Assembly: GCA_032622095.1 (NCBI GenBank)
Contig: CP136066.1
Coordinates: 46,226,911 to 46,290,910 of the forward strand
Source of the DNA: Siphonodentalium dalli
Taxonomy: Eukaryota; Mollusca; Scaphopoda; Gadilida; Siphonodentaliidae
Direction of reading: 5' to 3'
Length of the DNA stretch: 64,000 nt
Of the stretch, positions 1-12,499 are shown one piece after another (within the stretch, counting starts at the first letter, position 1; the number at the start of each line of letters is the position of its first letter). Below the pieces are notes generated by a model. The model did not search any database and had not been told where the DNA came from. It saw nothing but the letters and a program-made list of their open reading frames with translations. A program made the translations under genes and the position numbers.

Positions 1-851
1 GAGAAAATCCATCCACTAATATAGTTCCTGGCCTTCCACGCTGCCAAAAGAAATGCCGGTATATAGCTGAAGCTGTCAATGAAGCATAGGATTGAACAGA
101 ATTTAAAAAATGTATGTCATTCTCAATATGCGATCGATATTAAGAGACCACTGTCGGTTCAGAAAGATGTCAAAGTCCCGGACCAAGATGTCACTAAACC
201 GGATCTTCGGTGCAGTAAACATGCGTAGCACTTAATGAGTTCTGATAAGTTTTCGCGTGTTTTGTGTGTAACTGACACTGATCAATTTGACTGCGAATGT
301 CATCTGAAATATGAATCCATAACATATTCGAAATACTGTGTACATATCTATTATGAATGCATTTCAATTGCAATTAATGGAACATCCATCTCAGCATTCA
401 GATTTGCGATCTCGAAAAGGTGAATGAATGATAACTCGATGCCTTGATCACACGCACGTGAATGCTGTCGTTCGTATGCGTGCAGCGAACTGGATATTCG
501 TTTAGTATTAACATGTTTGGAGTTTGTATATAGACCACACATGCAGGACGACACGCTACGACGTATCATTGATTTGTTGTAATCATGTTTATTTTACAGA
601 CTTTATGACTCGTTCCCACTCGAGTTGACCGTTACGCGACAATAAAACCGAATCATATATCGTTTAAGTGTCATCAGATAATATTGTTACGATTCTATGT
701 TAACCCTAAACATCCGTACACATATGGTCACAATGTATTATGTGTGCCTTCTCGTCTGGGTGTCGATGGGCCTGCCACCTCTTTATTGTGTCTATGTAGC
801 ACATGTAGTCAGCTTACCAAGCTACAACACCATGTATAAACAAAATCAGAC
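1..851 (+). repeat. left arm of a ~0.9 kb inverted repeat pair
   Basis: This stretch reappears in reverse complement at about 5280-6178, with the order of matching blocks preserved. One example is the 'ccggtatatagc' and 'cacgctgcc' blocks near the outer end; another is the 'cctaaacatccgtacac' and 'tagcttaccaagctacaacac' type blocks near the inner end. The match already holds at base 1, so the outer boundary lies outside the window. Short open frames at 697-891 and its mirror at 5259-5444 share a start and a middle segment only because the DNA is duplicated. The arms look like long terminal inverted repeats of a DNA element or an inverted duplication. No transposase was seen. Confidence 0.75.
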
Positions 852-1301
852 TCAGCGTTTATTCTCCAATCGCCGGACGTGTTCGGTATGACACAGTCTA
901 GATATTAGTACGCAATACATACATGTACATACATATATAATCGTGGCACATGCAAACAATATATATCAGAAATAGTCTACACGTGGACATGGGGTGTGTG
1001 TGAGTTGTGGGTTGGGTTTGTTGTGGTGGGGTATAGGGTGTGCATGTGGCTTTTCTCTCGTGTATTTCGCTGTATGGATGTTGGTTGGTGTGTCAGACTG
1101 GGCTATTCGTTAGTAATTGCGCGTTTGTTGGGTTGGGTGCATGGGGGCCGGAGTGGCTGGCATTCGTATACGAGTGGTGTAACGTATACACGATGCGATT
1201 GCCAATACACCGTTGACAGTAATGACACAAAGCAATTAACAGTTACATGTATGAACACATAATCGTCCTTAAGTTATCGATTTATCACGTGGGTATATAC
1301 A
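852..1301. other. spacer inside the inverted repeat, no gene seen
   Basis: This stretch lies between the left arm and the 5' end of the Helitron. It includes a G/T-rich segment at about 985-1150 (repeated GTGTG, GTTGG and GGGT runs). The open frame at 996-1262 is a product of that base composition and has no recognisable domain. Confidence 0.5.
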
Positions 1302-1494
1302 TCTATATATATATTTGCGAATGTCTGTCTGACTGTCTGTCTGTGTTCTATAGAAATTCACAGGGGACCATCTAAATGATGCCAAAGGGGTCTACTAGGA
1401 GTAGCTTTTTACGAGAAAGATAATGGTCGGGATTAGAATTTTCTAAAGTGACGCCGTTGTTGTCAGGGGCAGAAAAGGGGGAGGGGCAGCACAA

Positions 1495-2690
1495 CAAATT
1501 GTCGCCGATTGCCACCAAACTTATATATAATCATCCCCATAATATGAGGAATCTAATGGCGTGGTTTAAATATGGCAAAAGTCGCATCGTTCGCGTCAGG
1601 GGTGCCAGGAAGGGGGGGGGGAGGCAGATTTTTTTTCTGTCGCCGATAGCCACGAAACTTACATATAATCATTCCCATGATATAAAGAATCCAACGGTGT
1701 GGTTTAAATATGTCAAAAGTGGCGTCGTTTGAGTCAGGTATGAACGGAAGGGGAGAGGAGCACCAAAATTGATAAAACTAATTTTAGCGCCGATTTCCAC
1801 CAAATTGATATATATTCTTCTTCATGATATAAGGAATCTAATTGTGCGATTTAACAACGCCAAATTGTTGTTTTTGGAAGAGAGATTGGGAGGGGTGGGC
1901 ACTAAATTTGATAATAAGTCGCCGATTGCCATCACACTTATACAAAATCATCCCCATAGTATGAGGAGTCTGATGGTGTGACTTTTATCTGTCAAATGTG
2001 GCCTCATTCGAGTCAGGGTTGCATTGAAAGGGACAGGGGCACCAAAATTGATGCACAATTGTTTTAGCGCCAATTTCCACCAAATTGATACACGTTCTTA
2101 TCCATGATACGAGGAATCTAATCGTGATTTAAAGACGCCATAGTGGTGCTGTTTGGTGAGAGATGGAGAGGGGAGGGATTGGCACCAAATTTGATAAAAA
2201 AAATTGTTTAGTCGCCGATTATTACCAAACTTATAAACAATCATCTCCATGATATGAGGAGTGTAATCGTGTGGTTTAAGGAAGTCACAAGTGGGGCCAT
2301 TCGAGTCAGTGGTTTATAGAGATGAGAGGGGCACACAAAATTATATCTATATGTTTAGTGCCGATTTCCACCAGATTGATACATATTCTTCTCCGTGATA
2401 CGAGGAATCTTATCGTGTGGTTTAGATACACCAAATTGGTGCTCTATGGGTGAGAGATATGGGGACCTTAAATTTGATATACGAATTTGTATACTCGCCA
2501 ATTTTCACCAATTTCATATATATGCATCTCTAATCTCTAATGAGTCTTAGTGTATGCAGCTTGAGTCCGAAATAGGGACGGGAGGGTCACCAAAACTGAT
2601 ACAAAATATGTTTAGTACCAATTACCATCAAATTCAGACACGTTCTTCTCAAATGATACAAGAAATAAAATCGTGCTCTCTGTCTGTCTG
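1495..2690 (+). repeat. central ~140-bp tandem array of Helitron A
   Basis: About nine degenerate monomers begin near 1500, 1638, 1787, 1917, 2066, 2211, 2358, 2496 and 2618. Each starts with a variant of 'gtcgccgattgccaccaaa', followed by 'atgaggaatctaatggtg', 'tggtttaaa' and a G-rich 'gggaggggcacc' segment. Two monomer subtypes (gtcgccgattgcc and agcgccgatttcc) tend to alternate, so the array behaves as a ~280-300 bp dimer. Central tandem arrays are known in non-autonomous Helitron-type elements, including bivalve 'pearl' elements and Drosophila DINE-1-type elements. Confidence 0.8.
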
Positions 2691-2974
2691 TCTTTTTGTC
2701 TGTTTGTGTGCGTTCTATATATAACTTCACGCGGTACAATCGAGATGGCACCAAGACGTTCTAAGAGGGGTAACCTATTACAAGGAAGATAATGGTGCGT
2801 GTTAAAATTTTCTAAAATGACGCTGTTGGTGGGAGGGGAAATTTAAAAAATATGGTGAAATAGTTTTGTCGCTGATTTCCACCAAACGAATACATAATCA
2901 CCTTCGCAATATGGCGTTGTTCGAGTCAGCGTTACATCAACAATTGATTTAATAAACCAAATTCCACCAAATTC

Positions 2975-3595
2975 CACCTGATACAGACCAATGTTACTCT
3001 GTAGTAATACAAAACTATTAGTTAAAATTCCTCAGTGATAAAGGGTATGTGGCATGCCACGCCAGCCGTTGAGGCATGCCAATATCCCATAATATGTCAA
3101 ATATAGCGAATTATCGAAATATGAAATACCACGAAAAAGCGAAATAGAAAAATACAGCGAAATTGCGGAATAAAAAATGCATCGAAATGACGAAATAGCG
3201 CGAATTATGAAATAAGAAATTATTTTTATTAACTAAATAACGGAGATATTTGAAGAAGTGTATTTGACGAAATAACGGGCATATTTGGAGAAGTTTTTTA
3301 AAGAGCGTACCCCAAACCTCCCCCAAGCCCACCCACCCAAGAGAAGAATTTTACTTATATTTCACCACAGTTGATCTATTGTGGTGTTGTTATTTCTAAT
3401 ACAAATCGCCGTTATTTCGTAAATATACATTCTTTATAGAGTTATTACCCTGTGGCAATGTTACGATTTTAGCTTGTCAAAGAACATGTGGCATGCCTCA
3501 ACGGCTGGCGTGGCATGCTACATACCCTATATCACTGAGGAATTTCAACTAATAGTTTTGTATTACTACAGAGTAACATTGGTCTGTACCAGGTG
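2975..3595. mobile_element. hAT-type MITE nested in Helitron A copy 1
   Basis: This 621-bp insertion has ~107-bp terminal inverted repeats beginning CACCTG(A/G)TACAGACC, with only a few mismatches between the arms. It is flanked by an 8-bp direct duplication, ccaaattc, at 2967-2974 and 3596-3603. Helitron A copy 2 holds the uninterrupted site with a single ccaaattc (about 10707-10714), so boundaries and target duplication are read directly. Eight-bp duplications are typical of hAT elements; P-type elements also give 8 bp and are not excluded. The interior (3085-3485) has degenerate 'gcgaaata' runs and no transposase frame. Confidence 0.85.
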
Positions 3596-4665
3596 CCAAA
3601 TTCATACTCGTTTTTCTCTAATGATATACCATGAATTAAATCACATTTGGTGTCGTTTGCGTCACGGATGGCGAGCGGATATGCACTATCATTGATATTC
3701 GCCGATATCCACATATATGTTATATACAGTCACCAGGCCATCTCCATATCATTTTAAGTAGTTCGGCGTTCACATTTCACAATCCCGACATATGGTGACC
3801 CACATAAGTCACTTGAACAATTATATCTTCTTAACAGTCATATTTATATGGGAATGGCAATCAAGGCATTCACACAATGAGCTAGCAAAAAGAGATAACT
3901 AGAAGAAGCATTAAACGTATATTTATCATTCTATTGAAGAGATATATATATTCGTGCAAACTGAGAGACCTCGAACCGTCAGAGGATTGCATATATATAA
4001 TACAAAAATTTAGTCTGTTCCATTCAATACAGTTTCCACAAAAAGTTACAATTTGTCAAGAGATATGGAAGGCCTGTTCAAAAATAGTGGTCACAGTGTG
4101 CAGTCAAATATAGTTTCTTCTGATATACAAGAAAATGCAGTTAGTAGCACTAGACTTTTCAGGATCCTACCAATACTGACATCTGACAAGGGTTTTAGAA
4201 CAGACTCATCGACTGACATAAACAACTCAAAATCTCGCACTGTGCCTGGCACATGTAGCTGATATATGCGCGCAGCAACATTTCTTTTAAACTAAGAATA
4301 TTTAGCCAATATATATAGCACCATGAACAGAGGAGCACCTGGAAATTTCTTTGAAACATCTGTATCTTCATGGAGATATGATAAGCAGGTGTCCTCGAGA
4401 TCTTAGTCCAACCCACTAGATTGATTGATACATCTCAATATGTAAAACCCAATTATAATCTTTTATCGAACTAATGTGTTTATGATGTTCATGTATCATA
4501 TTATAATGTCTAATGTATACGCAGTTGTAAATAAATAAATACTTCATTATTGGTGGAACGGATTAATCGTGATAAACAGAATGACAATTAAGCAAGAGCA
4601 TTCTCTATTCCCAACAAATATCCACAACATACATTAACCTGGGCAACGCCGGGTAACCCTGCTAG

Positions 4666-5279
4666 TACTATATATATACAACATACTTACTGCTATTGGT
4701 AATAAACACTTCACTGTGGAACATGTTTATACTGTCATGATTGTTATGTACACAAGTAAATTACACTATAGTTTATAACTTTTCTAATTTAGCCCTAGGA
4801 CCACATATTCAGTGGGCATGATATTTACATAAGTCTTCACTATGTTATCATATAGGTTGCATATACTGCAATTGATATGTCTGTTTAATCGACATGAATC
4901 TTATCTTATCAGGGTCTCCGTCTGCTCAAGCATTTCTGAGTTTGGTTTATGGTTCTAACCAAAATGTTTATGGATGTTCAGCGTCACGATGACTTTCAAT
5001 TCGTATTGTTCGCAGATTTAGTTTTCGGCTGGTTAAGTTCTAGAATTATTCTTTTTCACTTATTTTGAAATAAATAATATCGCTCAGATTTGCACACAAC
5101 AATCTAATTGAAATTGTGCATAAATATCCACCAGCATGAGAGCAAGCTATGTTCGCTATCCCATTGAGGGAACATTCCGTTTTACGAAATTATGTTTTGA
5201 ATAGTGGATATCACCATTTAACTGGGAAATATATAGCTTCATCAAAGGGAAGATACGTTCATTTATCAACACCGCATGG
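4666..5279. other. spacer inside the inverted repeat, no gene seen
   Basis: AT-rich sequence between the 3' end of Helitron A copy 1 and the right inverted arm. Its last ~50 bases (about 5236-5285, 'gggaagatacgttcat...') recur in diverged form at 18379-18430. The inner edge of the arm is therefore part of a dispersed repeat. No coding potential was recognised. Confidence 0.5.
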
Positions 5280-6178
5280 TCTGGTTTGATTTTGTTTAAA
5301 CATAGTGTTGTAGCTTGGTAAGCTGGCTACATGTGCTAGACACAATAAAGAGGCCCATCGACCTCCATACGAGAAGGCACACAAGTGTTCCACACATAGT
5401 ACATTGTAATCAAAATTATGTGTACGGATGTTTAGGGTTAACATAGAATCGTTACAATATTATCTGACGACTCCTAAAAAAGCCAGAATTGCATAATTTG
5501 TAGCTATACGATATATGTATATTCGATAAGATGATTCGGTTTCATGGTCGCGTAACGGTCTAATCGAGTGGGAACGAATAATAAAGTCTGTAAAATAAAC
5601 ATATTTATATCAAATCGTTGATACGTCTTAGCGTTTCGTCGTGGTCTATTTACAAACTCCAAGCATGTTAATACTAAACGAATATCCGGTTAGCTGCATG
5701 CATACGAACGACAGCATTCACGTGCGTGTGATCAAGGCATCGCGTTATCATTCATTTACCTTTTTGAGATTGCAAATCTGAATGCTGAGATGGATGTTCC
5801 ATTAATTTCAATTGAACTACATTCATAATAGATATGTACACAATATTTCGAATATGTTATGGCTTCATATTTCAGATGACATTCGCAGTCCAATTGATCA
5901 GTCTCAGATACACATAAAAACACTCGAAAACTCATCAGAACTCCTTAAGTGCTACGCATATATATTGCACAGAAGATCGGCGTTTGGTGACATCTTCATT
6001 GGAGACGTTGACATCTTTCTGGGCCGACAGTGGTCCCTTCATATCGCGCGGATATTGAGAACGACACTGATTTTTTAAATTCTGTTCAATCCTATGCTTC
6101 ATTGACAGATTCAAATATATACCGGCATTTGTTTTGGCAGCGTGGAAGTCCAGAAACTATACTAGTGGGTGGATGTTC
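5280..6178 (-). repeat. right arm of the ~0.9 kb inverted repeat pair
   Basis: Reverse-complement counterpart of 1-851. The arms differ by scattered substitutions and small indels, so they are not a recent duplication. Without the Helitron insertion, the arms would be separated by about 1 kb. Confidence 0.75.
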
Positions 6179-7149
6179 TCGAAAATTTGAGTGAGCAAAA
6201 GCAAAATCACTATTGAACAAAATCGCCAAAAAATATTAAATGGTATGATCTGCGAAAACTGACTGACAGCGGGTGGATAAATACTCCTGCTTCGTGTGGA
6301 CATGCACATACGTTGTTCGTTGTCTGTTTTACGATGAGAAACAAGCATATCGGTTGTTACAACCATGACAATTATGTCTAAGTAAACTTATTTATTGTCA
6401 GTTTTGATAACCTACATAGTGTAGGTGGGGTTAGGGTATTTAGTGTTATTGATGACCATAACCTGCGTGCGTGTATATTCGGCTCAAATGGCTCCCAACT
6501 ATAAGATAATTTTACTGCATTATTTTTGACACGAAAATGGTTATTTTTATATTGATTAAATTAATATAATATTCCTGACTGATTTGAGTCGTTACATGGT
6601 AATTATTTTGACGGAACCTTTAGTTTCTTGTCAGATTTGATAAACTGGGTTTGGGTGACATTAGGGGTTGTAGGACGATTACTCCACCTCTCCCCGGACG
6701 TTTGCTCCCCCGGACGATTGCCCCATCACGTCATGTGCCCTCCCATAAGTTTTTACTATAATATTTATTGGTACATACTTTATTGAAATTAATTAACGTA
6801 TGGGTGAATTCAATTTTCAACTTTTAAAACACAGTGGTCAGTGATTAGTTGGTCAGCTGATTATGAAACATTAGTGTTTTGAAAACACATTGGCTTCTTC
6901 GTAGCATTATGATATAACACCACGCAGACACCATTGAAGACAAAGAGGTTAGCTAAATTAAGTACAATTAGACAACAAGTGTAGAGACGGTTCATTTTGG
7001 GGCTTAGTGTGGTATTCCAAAAGTTAGTTTTTTAAATTAAAATTTTTATTTTTGAAAATTATTTTTCACCAATGCAACTGAAATAGTCCGGGTAAATTAA
7101 AAAAAAAGAAGCTAAAATTAAAATTTAAGTTATGTCCATCAATACAACT
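6179..7149. other. AT-rich intergenic DNA with a short GC-rich tandem motif
   Basis: No gene seen. Around 6668-6727 the motif (c)ggacgattgcccc occurs about three times in degenerate tandem form ('ggacgattactcc', 'ggacgtttgctcc', 'ggacgattgcccc'). Confidence 0.4.
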
Positions 7150-7290
7150 ATAACGGTAATTTAAAAAAGGGCAATAGGAAGATGACCAATCCTGGCCATA
7201 CTGCCCCTGTACAAAACAAATTATCCACTTCTTCTCACTGTTGTAATGTAAATATGTTTTGTGCGAATAAAGAATCTAATCTAATCTAAA
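7150..7290 (+). mobile_element. 3' tail of a LINE or SINE, (AATCT)n type
   Basis: The segment ends 'gtgcgaataaagaatctaatctaatcta', a polyadenylation-like AATAAA followed by short tandem aatct units. The same architecture, with aatctg units, closes the LINE relic at 43392-43420. No coding part is attached, so it is a strongly 5'-truncated or SINE-type copy. Confidence 0.45.
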
Positions 7291-7800
7291 AAGAAGAAAT
7301 ATATGGGCAATCTTTGAGGGGCAGATGTCCCGGATGAAATCGTCCGTAATGAACTGATTCGAAGTCAGGTTCGGTCGTACCAAGAAGGGGAATGTTCCCC
7401 ACCTGTAAATTGGGTATGTGGCATTGAAATCCACCTGTGCGTACAATGAAATATCTATGTATTTATGAAACGCTGATTTTTCCCCGAATATTTTACAGAA
7501 ACATGTGAATATTTTGTCAATTTCAAAAGCGATTCTGTGGATATTCGAGTCCGTTTTCAGATCGAAAATATTTCAACTGGAACTTTGTTTCTTTCTCAAT
7601 TTAGTTAACCTGTGTGTAGGTGTGGGATATGCGGAATACCAAACAATTATTGTTTATGTTTTTAGTTCATTATATTTTTTCTCATTTTATTTACAAGACA
7701 GTTTTCGTTTTACTGTACCACAAGCAAATATTATCAGGAAGTTCTTGGGTGAAACTGCTTGTTTCCAATATATCAATCCTCGACGAAACGAATATTATCT

Positions 7801-7972
7801 GTCATATATAGAGGATATGAAATGAGTGTTTCTCTCATATGATATTTATGAAACGAGTCTGAGAATTTTCAGTTTTCTCGAGCCTCCGGTGAGAGAAAAC
7901 TGAAAATTCGTGACGAGTTTCATTAATATCATATGAGAGAAACACGAATTACATATTCTATTTATCATATGA
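7801..7972. repeat. near-perfect hairpin (inverted repeat)
   Basis: The left arm 'gtgtttctctcatatgat' starts at 7826 and the right arm ends at 7945 with 'atatcatatgagagaaacac'. The arms are about 55 bp around a tiny loop at 'ctcgagcctccggtgag'. A looser match extends outward to about 7801 and 7972. The right flank 'gaattacatattctattta' recurs at 8184-8202. It could be a MITE or the product of a hairpin-forming rearrangement. Confidence 0.75.
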
Positions 7973-8384
7973 CACCTATAAATTGATTATGATGTCCAAA
8001 ACGAACACAAATCACTAAATAGCTATATGACATCGGCAGCAAAAGGTTAATGTGACGTCACTTCATTGCACCGGAAGCCCAATTACACCTTGTGAACTAG
8101 CAGAAATAATATGCACGCGAAGATATAGTGCGATATTCTGTTCTCAGTTTGTGACATTATATCGTATGTTTATTAGATAAATACGAATTACATATTCTAT
8201 TTATCGTATAACAATGTCCAAAACTATATATTTCAAGATTATAATTGCGAGAATTTCAGCATCGCGTTGATTGACGCGCACGAATTTGACCTGCATTTAG
8301 TTAGAGATGCGGCTCTGCCCAGGCTGCCATTCAGCCAATCAGAACACACTTTTTGTCAACAAACCAATCAAATTATCGGAAGGT

Positions 8385-8471
8385 GATATGAACTAGTAGT
8401 TCATATGAAATTGATTTATGACATACTTTCCAACGTAAATAATGATTGAGTCATATGATAAATCAATTTAC
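8385..8471. repeat. small nested palindromes
   Basis: 'atatgaact-agt-agttcatat' at about 8386-8406 is a perfect short palindrome. 'aaattgatttat' (8408-8419) is mirrored by 'ataaatcaattt' (8459-8470). This AT-rich neighbourhood (7973-9079) otherwise shows no gene. Confidence 0.55.
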
Positions 8472-9079
8472 GAATATTTCCATAATATCAAATGACGAAA
8501 TTATTTATGATTGACTATATGATAGGATTGATTTTATTGTATACACCAAATGACTCATTTTACTTAAAATATTTATCTATTGAAACCTTATATTATATGC
8601 GAAAAGCCTACTGCTTTGTACTGATAGCCGACAGAGGCGATAAATAGGAACCTTTAACACTTATGATTTATATAATGGCATATCATATATACTAAAACAA
8701 AATTATTGGCTACATTTATAAAATAAAAATATAATTTATTTACTTGGTGTAAACAATATTTATTTCAAAAATCAAACATATTGCACAATACACACATAGA
8801 TACATAGAGATTTAGGAAGAGGATTGGACAACAAGCAAAATGCTTTTTTAAAGTCCTCTCCTTGCGGAATAAATGTTACATCATGTGACGGAAATATCAC
8901 TTGAGGTAAAGCAGATTTGTTTACTTAATTCAACTAGGTGTTCATTATACAAACTTGTATATTTAGCAGCGTATACTTAGAAAGGCCGGTTGCTTTTGCG
9001 CAGCAAACAATTTAAACCATAAAACATCTAGCTAAAATTATGGTATAAGAATACAAGAGCGTCGAATTATTTAGATTTA

Positions 9080-11877
9080 TCTATATCTATATTTGCGAAT
9101 GTCTGTCTGTCTGTCTGTCTGTCTGTGTTCTATAGAAATTCACAGGGGACCATCTATATGATGCCAAAGGAGTCTACTAGGAGTAGCATTTTACGAGAAA
9201 GATAATGGTCGGGGTTAGAATTTTCTAAAGTGACGCCGTTGTTGTCAGGGGCAGAAAAGGGGGAGGGGCAGAAACAAAATTTGTCGCCGATTGTCACCAA
9301 ACTTATATATAATCATCCCCATAATATGAGGAATCTAATGGCGTGGTTTAAATGTGGCAAAAGTCGCGCCGTTCGCATCAGGGCTGCCAGGAAGGGGGGG
9401 GGGGGGGGCAGATTGTTTTTATGTCGCCGATTGCCACGAAACTTACATATAATCATCCCCATGATATGAATAATCCAACGGTGTGGTTTAAATATGTCAA
9501 AAGTGGCGTCGTTTGAGTCAGGGATGAACGGAAGGGGAGAGGGGCACCAAAATTGATAAAACTAATTTTAGCGCCGATTTCCACCAAATTGATATATATT
9601 CTTCTTCATGATACAAGGAATCTAATTGTGCGATTTAACAACGCCAAATTGTTGTTTTTGGATGAGAGGTTGGGAGGGGGTGGGCACTAAATTTGATAAT
9701 AAGTCGCCGATTGCCATCACACTTATACAAAATCATCCCCATGGTATGAGGAGTCTAATGGTGTGGCTTTTATCTGTCAAATGTGGCCTCATTCGAGTCA
9801 GGGTTGCATTGAAAGGGACAGGGGCACCAAAATTGATGCACAATTTTTTTAGCGCCAATGTCCACCAAATTGATACACGTTCTTATCCATGATACGAGGA
9901 ATCTAATCGTGATTTAAAGACGCCATAGGGGTACTGTTTGGGTGACAGATGGAGAGAGGAGGGATTGGCACCAAATTTGATAAAAAAAATTGTTTAGTCG
10001 CCGATTATCACCAAACTTATAAACAATCATCTCCATGATATCAGGAGTGTAATCGTGTGGTTTAATGATGTCACAAGTGAGGCCATTCGAGTCAGTGGTG
10101 TATAGAGATGAGAGGGACACGAAAAATTATATCTATATGTTTAGTGCCGATTTCCACCAGATTAATACATAATCTTATCGTGTGGTTTAGATACACCAAA
10201 TTGGTGCCCTATGGGTGAGAGATATGGGGACCTTAAACGCCAATTTTCACCAATTTCATATATATGCATCTCTAATCTCTAATGAGTCTTAGCGTGTGCA
10301 GCTTGAGTCCGAAATAGGGACGGGAGGGTAACCAAAACTTATACAAATTTTTTTTAGTACCAATTACCATCAAATTCAGACACGTTCATCTCAAATGATA
10401 CAAGAAATAAAATCGTGCTGTCTGTCTGTCTTTTTGTCTGTCTGTGTGCGTTCTATATATAACTTCACGCGGTATAATCGAGATGGCACCAAGGCGTTCT
10501 AAGAGGGGTAACTTTTTACAAGGAAGATAATGGTGCGGGTTAAAATTTTCTAAAATGACGCTGTTGGTGGGAGGGGAAATTAAAAAAATATGGTGAAATA
10601 GTTTTGTCGCTGATTTCCACCAAACGAATACATAATCACCTTCGCAATACGGCGTTGTTCGAGTCAGCGTTGCATCAACAATTGATTTAATAAACCAAAT
10701 TCCACCAAATTCATACACGTTTTTCTCTAATGATATACCATGAATTAAATCACATTTGGTGTCGTTTGCGTCACGGATGGCGAGCGGATATGCACTATCA
10801 TTGATAAGATTGCTATTCGCTGATATCCACATATAAGTTATATACAGTCACCAGGCCATCTCCATATCATTTTAAGTAGTTGGGCGTTCACATTTCACAA
10901 TCCCGACATATGGTGACCCACATAAGTCACTTGATCAATTATATCTTCTTAACAGTCATATTTATATGGGAATGACAATCAAGGCATTCACACAATGATG
11001 TAACAAAAAGAGATAACTAGAAGAAACATTAAACGTATATTTATCATGCTATTGAAGAGATACATATATTCGTGCAAACTGAGAGACCTCGAACCGTCAG
11101 AGGATTGCATATATATAATAACAAAATTTAGTCTGTTCCATTCAATACACTTTCCACAAAAAGTTACAATTTGTCAAGAGATATGGAAGGCCTGTTCAAA
11201 AATAGTGGTCACAGTGTGCAGTCAAATATAGTTTCTTCTGATATACAAGAAAATGCAGTTAGTAGCACAAGACTTTTCAGGATCCTACCAATACTGACAT
11301 CTGACAAGGGTTTTAGAACAGACTCATCGACTGACATAAACAACTCAAAATCTCGCCCTGTGCCTGGCACATGTAGCTGATATATGCGCGCAGCAACATT
11401 TCGTTTAAACTAAGAATATGTAGCCAATATATAGCACCATTAACAGAGGAGCACCTGGAAATTTCTTTGAAACATCTGTATCTTCATGGAGATATGATAA
11501 GCAGGTGTCCTCGAGATCTTAGTCCAACCCACTAGATTGATTGATACATCTCAATATGTAAAACCCAATTATCATCTTTTATCGAACTAATGTGTTTATG
11601 TTGTTCATGTATCATATTATAACGTCTAATGTATACGCAGTTGTAAATAAATAAATACTTCATTATTGGTGGAACGGATTAATCGCGATAAACAGAATGA
11701 CAATTGACAAGGTGAGCCACTACTTATATTCCATGACTATAATAATCATGTTTTGTGATGCTATTTGAATATATAATTTATGAGAAAACGTATAACACTT
11801 TAAGCAAGAGCATTCTCTATTCCCAACAAATATACACAGCATACATTAACCTGGGCAACGCCGGGTAACCCTGCTAG
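9080..11877 (+). mobile_element. non-autonomous Helitron, family A copy 2
   Basis: The 5' end is A|TCTATATCTATATTTGCG and the 3' end is CTGCTAG|T (CTAG 11874-11877), with the same subterminal hairpin as copy 1. Most of it is collinear with copy 1 at high identity: CTGT tract, ~140-bp central array (9280-10400), second 5'-like module at about 10414-10580, and a conserved 3' half. It lacks the hAT-type MITE, so it preserves the empty site. It retains a ~100-bp segment (about 11708-11805) missing from copy 1 but present in copy 3. No replication protein is encoded. Confidence 0.85.
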
Positions 11878-12499
11878 TTGTAAATAAAAACTGCCGTAGA
11901 GTGTATCATAATCTGCAGACACGGATGTAAACACCGTAGACAATGATTCATAGGGCGTGAACACATTATATGTTATATTGGGAGCAGGGTTTCCAGGGGT
12001 ACTTGCTCGAGGTGTCATTAATCACTTAGTTCAATCGTTTGCCGCTTATAGTCTATTCCTCGTTTCTTTTCGGGGTTTTAATAATTTGTCAGATTTGGGA
12101 ACTTGAATTTTGAAATCTTTGGCGCTGATTCAATTTTGATATTCGGAAATAATCGGTGTCTAATTCATAAATGTTTTATTTCAATTTATAATAAAATATA
12201 TACTAGGAGACAACAAACATAAACAAATATATGACAATATAGTTTAACATACGAATGTGCAAATCTCAATGGCGAACTATTTGAGTAATAAATTATAAGT
12301 ATTCCAAAATGCCAATCTGCTTCTCGCTGCTATGAAATGAAATTAAATCAGGTTGTCATCTTGAAATGTCGATATTTTCTCATATGAGGTAGCACCCTGC
12401 CGCCGCCACTAAGTTGCTGTATGGTCAATTTTGTATATGCATATTCTTTCTGTATGTGGTGAATCATGTCGAATATGTTTGCATTCGATATATTATTTT
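11878..12499. other. intergenic, no gene seen
   Basis: AT-rich sequence after Helitron A copy 2. The minus-strand frame at 11800-12018 straddles the Helitron end and is not a credible gene. Confidence 0.4.

Larger units (their letters stand above)
1302..4665 (+). mobile_element. non-autonomous Helitron, family A copy 1
   Basis: The 5' end reads A|TCTATATATATATTTGCG (T at 1302) and the 3' end reads CTGCTAG|T (CTAG at 4662-4665). Just upstream of the 3' end is a GC hairpin, cctgggc-aac-gccggg, at about 4639-4653. These are the classic Helitron marks: 5' TC, 3' CTRR with a subterminal hairpin, and insertion between A and T without target duplication. A second copy (9080-11877) has the same ends in different flanks, which fixes the boundaries. 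It carries a CTGT microsatellite near the 5' end, a central array of ~140-bp monomers, and a repeated 5' module near 2680. No Rep/helicase reading frame is present, so it would depend on an autonomous partner. It is enlarged by a MITE at 2975-3595 and lacks a ~100-bp segment found in copies 2 and 3. Confidence 0.85.

Noticed and set aside
7505-7825. 106-codon frame with hydrophobic stretches
   Set aside because: AT-rich composition, no domain, overlaps the start of a hairpin, no splice or promoter context.
4053-11380. A 69-codon frame present in both Helitron A copies (4053-4262 and 11171-11380)
   Set aside because: The identity follows from recent DNA duplication. The equivalent part of copy 3 (about 61490-61690, minus) has an extra base and stops, and the peptide has no known domain.
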